From the NCBI GenBank assembly GCA_001829495.1, contig MIBJ01000082.1, positions 24,183 to 69,878 of the forward strand: DNA of 45,696 nt, given 5' to 3'. Positions 25,296-32,900 of this stretch are shown here, in pieces. The notes under the pieces were generated by a model. The model ran no database searches. It was not told the DNA's origin and saw nothing but the letters and a program-made list of their open reading frames with translations. Each line of letters starts with the position of its first letter. Within the stretch, counting starts at the first letter, position 1. The position numbers and the translations under genes are program-made. This stretch comes from Spirochaetes bacterium RBG_16_49_21 (GTDB taxonomy: Bacteria > Spirochaetota > UBA4802 > UBA5550).

Positions 25296-25571
25296 TTAAA
25301 TCTGCGGCCCTTCTGGCCATTGCTGCAAAAATTTTCTCGCCGCTGATATTTCTTCTGGCGTACGATCTGGTTGTGATACCCACCCGGCGACGATTTGAGC
25401 ACCTGAAAAAATATGCCCGTTGCCATCGTCAATAAAATCACTAGGCCCAAAATCACCGTCAATGTCATCGGCTGAAATTTGCAATACCGGCGCACCATAA
25501 TGAGATGCAGGGCTGTCCGTTGTGAGATATGCGCATCCGCCATCTTTGTCTTTCGATATAAGCAAGTTCAT
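25296..25571 (-). CDS. Small hypothetical phage protein, 91 residues
   Basis: Acidic. The middle is rich in Asp/Gly (QISADDIDGDFGPSDFIDDGNGHIF) and the end reads TPEEISAARKFLQQW. I do not recognise a family. Its ATG overlaps the stop of the upstream 114-residue gene by 4 bp (ATGA), showing a coupled operon. With its neighbours it forms a four-gene unit driven by the divergent promoter at 25967-25995. Confidence 0.7.
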   Translation of the reverse strand: MNLLISKDKDGGCAYLTTDSPASHYGAPVLQISADDIDGDFGPSDFIDDGNGHIFSGAQIVAGWVSQPDRTPEEISAARKFLQQWPEGPQI

Positions 25572-25912
25572 TTTGCCCCCTCAAGCGCCTGCTCCGCTTT
25601 TATCCGTTTCTCTTTCAAGATAACTCTGTCCCGGACTTTTTGAAGCCCCGGAAACTCATCGAAAAGCCCCGTATCACCGCTCTGGATGATCTCCTGAACA
25701 GCCTGCTCCGGGCTTATAATCTCGGCTGTGTCCCGTTCACCCTCCCATTGTGTACCGTGAATGAGAACATAGCGGCCGTCCGAAAGCTGTGTCAGACCCT
25801 TATGCCGCCCGGTAGAGCCGCATGTCATATTACGGCCGTCCCAATAGTCGAGGTTGTCACTATATCCAACCTCTCCAACAATTTCGCGTTCCTCGTCATA
25901 GACTGGGACCAT
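25568..25912 (-). CDS. Hypothetical phage protein, 114 residues
   Basis: First gene of the left-end minus operon, with AAGGGGG upstream of its ATG. The N-terminal half (YSDNLDYWDGRNMTCGSTG and KGLTQLSDGRYVLIHGTQWEG) looks like a compact beta domain seen in scattered phage and bacterial hypothetical proteins. The rest is helical (SPEQAVQEIIQSG). I do not assign a function. Control by the divergent ribbon-helix-helix gene is likely, because its promoter overlaps the TACGTA palindromes. Confidence 0.7.
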   Translation of the reverse strand: MVPVYDEEREIVGEVGYSDNLDYWDGRNMTCGSTGRHKGLTQLSDGRYVLIHGTQWEGERDTAEIISPEQAVQEIIQSGDTGLFDEFPGLQKVRDRVILKEKRIKAEQALEGAK

Positions 25913-25936
25913 AAACTACCCCCTTGAATTTTTGAG

Positions 25937-25965
25937 TTGACTTAATACGTATTTGCACGTATATT
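25937..25965 (+). promoter_or_regulatory. Promoter of the RHH regulator
   Basis: TTGACT (25937-25942) and TATATT (25960-25965) with a 17-bp spacer. The palindrome AATACGTATT fills the spacer start, which suggests self-repression by the RHH protein. Confidence 0.7.
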
Positions 25966-25980
25966 ATAAATACGTATTTA
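25944..25980. promoter_or_regulatory. Operator with TACGTA palindromes
   Basis: AATACGTATT at 25944-25953 and the perfect 14-bp palindrome TAAATACGTATTTA at 25967-25980, with a weaker ACGTATAT half-site between. They overlap both divergent promoters. A ribbon-helix-helix protein is encoded next to them. Confidence 0.7.
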
Positions 25981-25995
25981 CGGAAATAATGTCAA
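25967..25995 (-). promoter_or_regulatory. Divergent minus-strand promoter of the left-end operon
   Basis: On the minus strand, TTGACA (25995-25990), 17 bp and TATTTA (25972-25967). The -10 lies inside the 14-bp palindrome. Confidence 0.55.
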
Positions 25996-26037
25996 TAAAT
26001 TATTACGGAAATGCTAAAAAAATTGACAGGTGGAAAA

Positions 26038-26232
26038 ATGAGAAAAAAATCAATTGATATGGCAAAACGTGAAAAACCATTCAGTTTGACGGTTAAACTT
26101 TTACCCGACGAATATCAGGCTTTAGAAAAGTTCTTGGCCGAAAATAGGATAAACAGCAAACAGCGATATATTCAATTTCTAATAAATCACGGTGTTAAAA
26201 ACAGCATCAAGCCGGATGAACCGGATTATTAA
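26038..26232 (+). CDS. Ribbon-helix-helix (CopG/Arc-like) regulator
   Basis: 64 residues. After a basic N terminus, a beta segment FSLTVKLL and two helices (PDEYQALEKFLAENR and SKQRYIQFLINHGV) give the RHH pattern: a short strand for DNA contact, then a dimerising helix-turn-helix. The start at 26038 is preferred to the in-frame ATG at 26011 because AGGTGG lies 4 bases upstream. It is divergent from the 114-residue gene, and palindromic operators sit between them. A repressor role is inferred. Confidence 0.75.
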   Translation: MRKKSIDMAKREKPFSLTVKLLPDEYQALEKFLAENRINSKQRYIQFLINHGVKNSIKPDEPDY

Positions 26233-26276
26233 ACCTCGCCTTTCCCCTCCAATGTGACATAATGCGCCCCTAACTC

Positions 26277-26330
26277 TGCACGGTTGCCCCCAGGTAAAGA
26301 GTTGCGAGGCCCGGACGTGGAAAGACACGC
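26277..26330. other. G/C-rich structured intergenic block, second copy
   Basis: TGCAC-N2-TTGCCCC then GAGGCCCGGAC with 29-bp spacing, matching the block at 24306-24345. A long-range stem AACTCT/AGAGTT and a CGTG/CACG hairpin are present. The 12-mer ATGTGACATAAT lies just before it (26252-26263). Confidence 0.35.
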
Positions 26331-26342
26331 CCCGAAATTGCG

Positions 26343-26379
26343 AAAAAATGCCCCTGAGCGCCGCGAAGTGCCCAGGGGC
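26343..26379 (-). terminator. Intrinsic terminator after the large terminase gene
   Basis: On the minus strand, GCCCCTG, a one-base mismatch, an inner 4-bp stem, then CAGGGGC followed by ATTTTTT. It ends the terminase operon 30 bp after the stop. The inner sequence CTTCGCGGCG is shared with the hairpin at 28661-28713. Confidence 0.8.
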
Positions 26380-26408
26380 CGGAGGAGCAACCCCGCATAA
26401 TAATTTTA

Positions 26409-28355
26409 TTATGCCGATATTTTCCTGCGCGTCGCCCGCTCGATATTATCAAGAATATACATTAAATCGACTGTCTGTAATTCAGTTGCTGAATAACCTT
26501 GAGCCTTCAAAGTTGCCCTGCAATTTAACAGTTCAGACCACAGCCAAACATCAGAGGAGGCCAAACATAGCGCAAAACAATCTAGTGCTTCATTGCGACG
26601 ACCGCCGGGATTATGGAATGTGCCATCAATGCGGCGCTCCTCTGCGACAAGCTGGTCGAAATATGATTCCGGCAGGTCATAAGGAAATTCTATAAATCCC
26701 CCGCGCTGTGGTTCGATTTCTTGGCGCGGTATTGCAAGGCGTCTATAAATACTATCCTTGTAATAATTAACATTCACCTCGTATAGGACGGCGTTGCCGA
26801 TTCTTACGGGCCTGTATCGAATGACTCGACCGGTCATTTCGTCCGGCGCCTCTTTCTTGCGCTTTTTTAATTGAGAGAATCCCTTCGATGGATACATTCG
26901 GACGCCCTCACTGCAATACTGATAAACGACGTCCGTTACCTTGCCGGAGCCTGAATCGATAAAATAGATTTGAGGCACCATGCCGAAGCCATCAGAACGG
27001 CGATACCCGCCCTTTGCGATCAGATCCAAGAGATATTGATTTTGTGCGATCCATGCCCCGGAATAAGGATCCATAACCGGGCCTTTGAAAATGCGGTGCT
27101 CAATCACCCATGTTTTATTCATTTTTCCGATGCCGAGTACAGTCATTTCTAAACGCGCCCTGTCCTCATTGGTCTCCGAGCCTTCCTGAACGTCAACACC
27201 GGCAGTCAGATAGAGCACACCGTCAGGAAGGGCGCCGGACTTATAATTGCCGCGGTTCTCGATGATTTTGCTGACCTTGGGCTGGCTGCCCGACATACGA
27301 TGCGGACGACCCATTTTGAGATTATTGAAGGTTTGTTTTTTCAATGGGTCTGTTTTGGCTTCTTCATAAGCCAGGGCCATGTCATACCATGATAAGAAAG
27401 GTGAATACAAGCCGTTGATATGGAAAGAAGCGACCCCCTCTTTTATCGGCAAAGCAGAAGCGCGCCATTCGCCTCCGTTAAGCATTTTATTTTTAGACGA
27501 CTCCTTTATCTCTTTTTGGCACGTGGGTGACTCGCATATCAAGGATATGGATTTCTTGTAAATTTTTCCGTTTTTGTATTCCCAGTGCAGGCCATGACCG
27601 CGGCCAGCCGAAAAATCGAGGAGCTGCATCGTTCCACAATGCGAACATGGTACATGATAAAGCCGTTGATCCCCTTCCTCGTAAAGGGCGGCTATAATGG
27701 AAATGGTCGCGATCGTTGGCGTGGAAATGGCGAGAATCTTTTTTTGATCTCCCCACGCTTGAGAACGCGCATACATGACGTCCCAGGTGAGTCCTTGCTC
27801 GCTGTCGAGAAGTAATTTATAGCGATCCACTTCGTCCGCTATTATAATTCTTTTCGATTCCGATGTGAGTTGAGCCACCGAAAGGGCGGAAGCTACATCA
27901 ATATTGCCGCCCGAAAATTCCTTTGAATAATTGGTGTCGCCGGTCCTCCGGGTTAATTTCGATTCGCTGCCCTGTGATCTAAAAACAATACCGGCAGCCG
28001 TTGCGCGGGGTTCAATACGACGGTGCATCCACTTAATGGCGGCCGTTTCATTTGATGTAACAAATAAAATTTCGGACGGGTACTCCTCAATATAAAACAT
28101 GGTGCAGAGCTCGCCGACGGTAGACTTGCCACTCTGAGCCGGGAACATGAGCCGCACTTCTTGAATTGGTGATTCCGGCGACATTAAGCGCAGCGGTTCG
28201 ATAAGATACGGCGCCCGGTTATGCTTGAATTGAACGCCCCGATATTTTCCGGTCGGGATGATCGTCTTTTCCGCATATTCTACAATTGAAATGTTCCGGC
28301 GCTTCGTCGGTCGCTCCGCAAAAGCGCCGGATAGGATTTGAAAGTCAGAAGTCAT
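26409..28355 (-). CDS. Phage terminase large subunit, GpA family
   Basis: 648 residues, full length for the family. The ATPase domain has the Walker-A-like PAQSGKST (about 72-79) and a Walker-B segment IIADEVDRYK (about 171-180). A C-terminal nuclease part follows with GVDVQEG and later Asp-rich segments. The enzyme cuts concatemeric DNA and drives it into a procapsid. It overlaps the upstream 82-residue gene by 4 bp and is followed by a terminator rather than by a portal gene, which is abnormal for a complete phage. The Nu1-like small subunit gene lies about 2 kb upstream. Confidence 0.92.
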   Translation of the reverse strand: MTSDFQILSGAFAERPTKRRNISIVEYAEKTIIPTGKYRGVQFKHNRAPYLIEPLRLMSPESPIQEVRLMFPAQSGKSTVGELCTMFYIEEYPSEILFVTSNETAAIKWMHRRIEPRATAAGIVFRSQGSESKLTRRTGDTNYSKEFSGGNIDVASALSVAQLTSESKRIIIADEVDRYKLLLDSEQGLTWDVMYARSQAWGDQKKILAISTPTIATISIIAALYEEGDQRLYHVPCSHCGTMQLLDFSAGRGHGLHWEYKNGKIYKKSISLICESPTCQKEIKESSKNKMLNGGEWRASALPIKEGVASFHINGLYSPFLSWYDMALAYEEAKTDPLKKQTFNNLKMGRPHRMSGSQPKVSKIIENRGNYKSGALPDGVLYLTAGVDVQEGSETNEDRARLEMTVLGIGKMNKTWVIEHRIFKGPVMDPYSGAWIAQNQYLLDLIAKGGYRRSDGFGMVPQIYFIDSGSGKVTDVVYQYCSEGVRMYPSKGFSQLKKRKKEAPDEMTGRVIRYRPVRIGNAVLYEVNVNYYKDSIYRRLAIPRQEIEPQRGGFIEFPYDLPESYFDQLVAEERRIDGTFHNPGGRRNEALDCFALCLASSDVWLWSELLNCRATLKAQGYSATELQTVDLMYILDNIERATRRKISA

Positions 28356-28600
28356 TTTTTACTATTTCTTTCCTTCCATGCTTTTTCACAATCATTGATA
28401 TATACAATTTTGGACATCGCATAATTATGTGATAGCTTGAATTCTTCGGTAAATTCCAAAAATTCTTGATCCTCAACCTGATGTTCAGTGAATTCTCGCA
28501 TAATAATTGCATCATGAATATTCCTTAACTCGCTTTCGGAGAATTCACCTGATGCTTTCGCAAAATCGTATAATTTTTTAAGCAGTTTTGAACCTAACAT
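28352..28600 (-). CDS. Small hypothetical phage protein, 82 residues
   Basis: Helical and acidic, unrecognised (SKLLKKLYDFAKASGEFSES then FLEFTEEFKLSHNYAM). The ATG at 28600 has GGAGG six bases upstream, so the TTG six bases earlier is not used. It overlaps the terminase start (ATGA), which suggests a role in packaging, but this is inferred only from position. Confidence 0.68.
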   Translation of the reverse strand: MLGSKLLKKLYDFAKASGEFSESELRNIHDAIIMREFTEHQVEDQEFLEFTEEFKLSHNYAMSKIVYINDCEKAWKERNSKK

Positions 28601-28660
28601 TTTCAACCTCCTTTATATTTTGATCTTAAGAAGATATTCCTCAATTCTATAAATTCAATT

Positions 28661-28713
28661 AAAAAAATCCCCGGAACCGTCCCGCCGCGAAGCTGGAAAC
28701 GGGCCCAGGGGGA
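28661..28713 (-). terminator. Minus-strand terminator-like hairpin
   Basis: Nested stems (CCCC/GGGG and CCGT/ACGG), then ATTTTTTT on the minus strand, downstream of the 126-residue gene. It shares CTTCGCGGCG and the CCCCTGGGC arm with the terminator at 26343-26379, suggesting a duplicated terminator module. Confidence 0.55.
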
Positions 28714-28746
28714 GAATTAAGGATATGGGATGGAAACCATTTTAAG

Positions 28747-29127
28747 TTACGCAAGCCCTTCCAGCCTTCGCGATCGCGCGAGCTCTGCCCGATAGGAGGC
28801 CTCGTCGGTGATTATTCCGTCGATCGGGCAGCCATCATCCTTGCCGTGAGTATCGACGCCGGGGATCTCCGCGGCCGCCATTCCATCCAGCATTTTAGAA
28901 CGTCGCAATTCTGCTTGATAAGAGGCCTCATCGGTGATAACTCCGTCCTGTGGCGGCTGGCTTTCCAGTGACCGGGACATGGATGGCGGCAGGGCCATTG
29001 CAGACATTCCGAGAACGCCTTGACCAAGGTATTCATTCAAATGATGAGGAAATTTTTCCCTTATAATTTGCATTGCCTCAGTTGGGTCTTTATGTGATAA
29101 AAATTTTTTTAATCGTTCTGACATCAT
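28747..29127 (-). CDS. Hypothetical protein with a C-terminal tandem repeat
   Basis: 126 residues. A charged N terminus (MSERLKKFLSHKDP) precedes two near-identical units of about 24 residues: DGVITDEASYQAELRRSKML near 61-80 and DGIITDEASYRAELARSRRL near 103-122. Each would give a short strand or loop followed by a helix. I do not recognise the protein. AGGAGG is present about 10 bases upstream. It lies in the cluster of small genes between the two terminase subunits. Confidence 0.68.
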   Translation of the reverse strand: MMSERLKKFLSHKDPTEAMQIIREKFPHHLNEYLGQGVLGMSAMALPPSMSRSLESQPPQDGVITDEASYQAELRRSKMLDGMAAAEIPGVDTHGKDDGCPIDGIITDEASYRAELARSRRLEGLA

Positions 29128-29148
29128 GATTTTGTTTCCTCCTTTGGA

Positions 29149-29349
29149 TTAACAATAAATATTGTGTGTTCTATTCCAAGAGGGCGGCATAAAGCAGCCC
29201 CTGCATATTACGAGGTCACTCCTCAGAATCGCTAATTGAAGGGTCAAGGCGTCAATGTCCTGTCCGAGTTCCCGGGCTTTGGCTATCTGCGCCCGCACCA
29301 CGGCGATTTCCGCTTCGAGCTGCCGGCGTTTTTCAGTTAGTGACTGCAT
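29149..29349 (-). CDS. Small coiled-coil protein, 66 residues
   Basis: Residues 3-48 form a clear heptad-type coiled coil (TEKRRQLEAEIAVVRAQIAK). The end has two Cys (VICRGCF). GGAGG lies six bases before the ATG. It overlaps the upstream 81-residue gene by 17 bp. No family is recognised. Position and form suggest a scaffold-like or small structural role, which is speculation. Confidence 0.62.
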   Translation of the reverse strand: MQSLTEKRRQLEAEIAVVRAQIAKARELGQDIDALTLQLAILRSDLVICRGCFMPPSWNRTHNIYC

Positions 29350-29578
29350 TATAAACCTCCATTTCTTTCTCGCGTTCCCTGATTATGCCTGCCTTTATTC
29401 GCGTGAATTCCGCTATCTGTGAATCAAGCATCGCAACCCGCGCCTTAAAGAGTTCCTCTTTTGCATCGGCGATTTGCTGACGATAACGAGAAAACGAGCC
29501 GGCATAGCCGGAATTGGCGATCGTCAGAAGGCCGTCAAGTTTCGCCTTTGCGTCGGCTAATCTTTTATGACTGTTCAT
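29333..29578 (-). CDS. Small coiled-coil protein, 81 residues
   Basis: Almost entirely helical (HKRLADAKAKLDGLLTIAN, then FSRYRQQIADAKEELFKARV). The start at 29578 has GGAGG six bases upstream; the frame stays open further upstream but that part overlaps the next gene and looks non-coding. It resembles its two upstream neighbours in layout: a helix, a short Gly/Ser turn, then a Tyr-Arg-led helix. This suggests a small paralogous family. Function unknown. Confidence 0.65.
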   Translation of the reverse strand: MNSHKRLADAKAKLDGLLTIANSGYAGSFSRYRQQIADAKEELFKARVAMLDSQIAEFTRIKAGIIREREKEMEVYNAVTN

Positions 29579-29882
29579 GGGCGACCTCCGCGGGCTCGTC
29601 GATCGGGCCGGTAAAACCGACTGCATCGGGGTTATCATGCTTGTCGAGCACCGCGCGCAACTTCCGATATTCTTCAACGTTTTCTTGATATCTGGCTTGG
29701 AGTGCCGCAAGGTCTCGACGTTCTGCTATAATCCGAATTTCCCAATCTGTGTTTTGGGCACGTCTTGCTCTGGCCAGATTTAAGGTATTCATCCCTAACC
29801 TAAATTGATGGTCGTCACCGGCAATCTTATCGAACAAGGTCGCGCATCGGGCGCGTAATTGTTTTGTACTCATATTTTCCAT
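29565..29882 (-). CDS. Small coiled-coil protein, 105 residues
   Basis: Helical, Arg/Glu-rich (RRDLAALQARYQENVEEYRK). The YQENVEEYRKL segment resembles YRENIEELEAL in the neighbour at 29882-30256. The ATG at 29882 overlaps the upstream stop (TAATG) and has GGAGG nine bases upstream, so the longer frame to 29900 is not needed. Function unknown. Confidence 0.66.
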   Translation of the reverse strand: MENMSTKQLRARCATLFDKIAGDDHQFRLGMNTLNLARARRAQNTDWEIRIIAERRDLAALQARYQENVEEYRKLRAVLDKHDNPDAVGFTGPIDEPAEVAHEQS

Positions 29883-30256
29883 TATCGAACACCTCCACAA
29901 ACGTCCCCAGTTAGTGGGCAGGTGATAGGTTTCGGCTTTCCGATTTCGTCATGGAAAACCTTCATTCTTTCGCGTTCCTTTTGTAAGGCTTCCAGTTCCT
30001 CAATATTCTCGCGGTACGCTTTGTCAGATGCTCCGACTTCCGCGAGAAACCGCGAGTAGGCATCACTATCGCCTCTTGAATTTGCAGCATCGGCCTCCAT
30101 TCTGGCGCGAAAATACTTTGCCCTGTTCATTGAAATTTCGCCCACGCCGAAAGGCCCTAGACGACTGATATTGTCATCAAGACGGAACAGAATCTCGTTG
30201 TCGTATCCTTGACAGGCCCGGGCTTCCTTACACAAATTTTTAATCGACTGTCTCAT
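29882..30256 (-). CDS. Hypothetical helical protein, 124 residues
   Basis: Begins MRQSIKNLCKEARACQG and then has a long charged helix (about 65-105) including YRENIEELEALQKERERM. It ends in a Cys-bearing segment (ITCPLTGDVCGG). It is translationally coupled to the next gene. It begins 25 bp after the Nu1-like gene, so the whole group from terS to terL is probably one transcript, broken only by the hairpin at 28661. Function unknown. Confidence 0.66.
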   Translation of the reverse strand: MRQSIKNLCKEARACQGYDNEILFRLDDNISRLGPFGVGEISMNRAKYFRARMEADAANSRGDSDAYSRFLAEVGASDKAYRENIEELEALQKERERMKVFHDEIGKPKPITCPLTGDVCGGVR

Positions 30257-30280
30257 TGTTTTATTCTCCTGAATTATTTA

Positions 30281-30892
30281 TTATCTTCCCGACGTCGGGA
30301 AGATTTGCGTGCTGTTATTGCTGCCCTTTGCTAATTCGTTAAGCCGTGTAATCGTTTCCTGTTTTGCGGTGTCAATTTCCCTCAAAACCAAATTGACCCA
30401 TTCGTGCCGTATCTCCGCCGAGAGCCCGCCGTTTGTGATTATCTTATCGCCGATGTCGTCCAGGTGGGTGTTAGAAAGCCTTTCCAGGTTAGAAAAGACT
30501 CGATCCAAATAAAAGAAAACTGAATCCTTGACGTTTTGAACATTAAGAAGGTTTCCTCGTTTAATTTCCTGCTCAAGGTCAAGTTTTGCGATTTTAGCCA
30601 AGAGATGCCGACGCTGTAGTTCCGCACGTGATTCATCAGTCACCTTCGGAGCCGGTGCCGGTGCGCTTGCGGGGCGACGTCCGGCAGGACGAGGGGCTGG
30701 TATTGATAATCGTTTAATATCAATTCCGTTTTCTTTTAAAAAACGCCGATTCTCCGACCGGGAAAGGGAAATCATACCGTTTTCGTCCCGGATGATCGAC
30801 GCATCTTTAATATGACGGTATAAAGTCGAGCGGGGAATGCCCAAAGCCTCGGAAAATTGAGTGATATTTAATTTAATTTCCTTGTTTTTCAT
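30281..30892 (-). CDS. Terminase small subunit-like (Nu1-type) DNA-binding protein
   Basis: 203 residues. The N-terminal helix-turn-helix (ITQFSEALGIPRSTLYRHIK) is followed by a linker rich in Pro/Ala and a helical domain (RRHLLAKIAKLDLEQEIKRG and VKDSVFFYLDRVFSNLERLS). This order and length fit small terminase subunits that recognise packaging sites, and the gene lies upstream of the large terminase on the same strand. A transcription regulator is the main alternative. GAGG is seven bases before the ATG. Confidence 0.7.
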   Translation of the reverse strand: MKNKEIKLNITQFSEALGIPRSTLYRHIKDASIIRDENGMISLSRSENRRFLKENGIDIKRLSIPAPRPAGRRPASAPAPAPKVTDESRAELQRRHLLAKIAKLDLEQEIKRGNLLNVQNVKDSVFFYLDRVFSNLERLSNTHLDDIGDKIITNGGLSAEIRHEWVNLVLREIDTAKQETITRLNELAKGSNNSTQIFPTSGR

Positions 30893-31032
30893 TAAAAAAC
30901 CTCACTATAACGATATTTGGCCAATTTTTTTTAAACCTCACCAGGGAAAACGAGTGCTTCGCGACTTTAGCGCGTTAAAAACGTCATAGTTGTCGCAGTA
31001 CCGTGTAAATATAAATACAATGTCTGTCCTCA

Positions 31033-31299
31033 TCACCACAGCCCATGCCTATGTCCTGATCTCTTTGCTTCATGTGCATGGCGCCGCATTATTTCGTGCA
31101 TATCTTCGTTGTCATGGCTAATAGTCGTTACGTTATTATCTACATTATGAATAGGGCATAGGTAGCCTGCGCCGTTAGGCAATCGATGCCAACCGCATGA
31201 CTGTAGTATGATATCAACGCTGATTCCCTCAGGGACAGATTGCTCTATTCGAGCATTACATTTGTTGGCCCGGCATCGTAAAAAGATTGATTCTTTCAT
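31033..31299 (-). CDS. Hypothetical protein, possible zinc-binding, 88 residues
   Basis: Cys and His residues are spaced as in small zinc-ribbon proteins: LRCRANKCNARIE at the start, a CGWH in the middle and YLCPIHN near residue 48. The C-terminal third is His/Arg-rich (MHEIMRRHAHEAKRSGHRHG). GGGAGG lies upstream of the ATG. It sits between the primase and the small terminase genes. The zinc role is inferred from residue pattern only. Confidence 0.62.
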   Translation of the reverse strand: MKESIFLRCRANKCNARIEQSVPEGISVDIILQSCGWHRLPNGAGYLCPIHNVDNNVTTISHDNEDMHEIMRRHAHEAKRSGHRHGLW

Positions 31300-31415
31300 A
31301 GATAACCTCCCATAAGTGTTAACGGGTTAACGACTTTAACGACTTTCCATAAACTTCCCTTCATATCTGCCTCACGTAGGGACTTTCATGGAAAGTGGTT
31401 AAACTGGTTAACTGG

Positions 31416-32900
31416 TTAACCGAACATTGTTGTATTTTTATTCTCATCCCTATCCTTGACGTTAGTAAGCTTCAATGAAAGGCCCATAACATAGCGTTGA
31501 TTACGGCTTGCGGTTATAATCTTATGGCCTTTATCCTCTAATGTTTTTGAAAATTGATATCTTGAAATTGAGGTGTCTGAATATTCAATGAATGCATGAT
31601 ACAGGTTTTTATATTTGGCCGAATTCGTTTCCTCAATATTGCAACAATCACGCAGGAATAGCCCCACAAGGTCCTGCTCCTCAAAAAATTCTATTGTAGC
31701 CTGACTGATTTCAGCCGGTTCCATGAGCCCTTCACCTTGCCATTTCAGGCACCCTTCGACCAGCCAGTTCAGAATGCCAGGGGCCTCCTCACTAAAAAGG
31801 CGATCGCGCATTGAGGGATCTTCCTGGTCTTTAGGGATTTCAAACGTCAGGGGAATAAATTTAATGCGGTCTTTTATTCCGACATCTTGCCCCTCGACTT
31901 TTATTTTTTCATTGCCAAAAAACCATAAAGTAAAGCAGGATTGAAAATCAAAGCTTCGGCTAAACAGAAAACGAGCTGTTATAATATCGCCGCCCGAAAT
32001 ATCCTTAATGAGCTTTTCATTCAATTTGTCCTTTGTCCCGATTTCCGTAGCCCTGACATATCTGGTGCCCCTGAGCCGTGCCAGGTCCTCGCTTGCCGAT
32101 CCTGCCTGCCGGCCGCCCCATTTGTTTTCGATAAAAGTTGAAATGTCAGCCGCCTGCCCATAATCGCCAAAGATTTTTAAAATGGTACTCGTAAGAGTGG
32201 TTTTCCCATTTCGACCGCGACCATATAAGAAAACGACGAGGCGCTCGTTCTTGATGCCGCACAATGTATATCCGAAAAGTTTTTGAATGTATTCAATTAT
32301 GGGCTTGGAATTGCGGAAAAACAGATTCAGTGTCTCAGTCCATAGCGGACATTTTGCCTCTGGGTAGTAGGTTACTGGTGATATTTTCATTAAACAGTCA
32401 GCGCGATTATGTTGCTGCAGTTTCCCGGTTTTAAGGTCGATCGTCCCGTTTTGGACATTAAACAGCCAGGGGTCGCGGTCAAACTCGTCTATTGATTTGA
32501 CAAGCCGATGTTTAAGATCATTGACAATAGCATCGCGCCGGTTTTTGGCCTCGGATCTGAGCGCGTGTTTTGCAATTTGCTTCCGGGTGTGTTCATCTGG
32601 GACGTTTTCAGCCTCGCCGTATATCGAGCGCACGGTTTTATCCACGAGTTCATGGGTGCGCTTGCCTTGAAGGTCGCGCGTCCATTTCTTATCATCATAG
32701 GCGGAAAAATCATTTTCCTGAGGTATATAACAGACTTCATCGGGAAAAAGTTGTATGAATCGTTCCACGTTGCCGAGGTCCGTAAGGGGATATTTAATAG
32801 GCGGTTTATCGCGATCAATGACAGATTGAATATTTGCAATATCGCCGAAAATTTCCGCGCGAAGTTGATCAATTACCACTGGATTTAAAAGCGGATTCAT
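31416..32900 (-). CDS. P4/D5-family primase-helicase C-terminal domain protein
   Basis: 494 residues from the ATG at 32900. The D5-N-like segment (NVQNGTIDLKTGKL and CLMKISPVTYYP) is followed by an SF3-type helicase core with Walker A GRGRNGKTTL near 227 and a Walker-B region in DISGGDIIT. The C-terminal winged part is about 390-490. Such proteins unwind or prime origins in P4-like satellites and phages. No N-terminal TOPRIM or AEP primase domain is seen, so it may be only the helicase half. It overlaps the DUF3102 gene by 4 bp (ATGA). The longer frame to 32945 lies inside that gene and is rejected. Confidence 0.87.
   Translation of the reverse strand: MNPLLNPVVIDQLRAEIFGDIANIQSVIDRDKPPIKYPLTDLGNVERFIQLFPDEVCYIPQENDFSAYDDKKWTRDLQGKRTHELVDKTVRSIYGEAENVPDEHTRKQIAKHALRSEAKNRRDAIVNDLKHRLVKSIDEFDRDPWLFNVQNGTIDLKTGKLQQHNRADCLMKISPVTYYPEAKCPLWTETLNLFFRNSKPIIEYIQKLFGYTLCGIKNERLVVFLYGRGRNGKTTLTSTILKIFGDYGQAADISTFIENKWGGRQAGSASEDLARLRGTRYVRATEIGTKDKLNEKLIKDISGGDIITARFLFSRSFDFQSCFTLWFFGNEKIKVEGQDVGIKDRIKFIPLTFEIPKDQEDPSMRDRLFSEEAPGILNWLVEGCLKWQGEGLMEPAEISQATIEFFEEQDLVGLFLRDCCNIEETNSAKYKNLYHAFIEYSDTSISRYQFSKTLEDKGHKIITASRNQRYVMGLSLKLTNVKDRDENKNTTMFG

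Noticed and set aside
24947-25543. 198-codon minus-strand ORF
   Set aside because: Its upstream two thirds run through the better gene at 25296-25571 and the 40-residue gene in other frames. Only the last 62 codons are kept.
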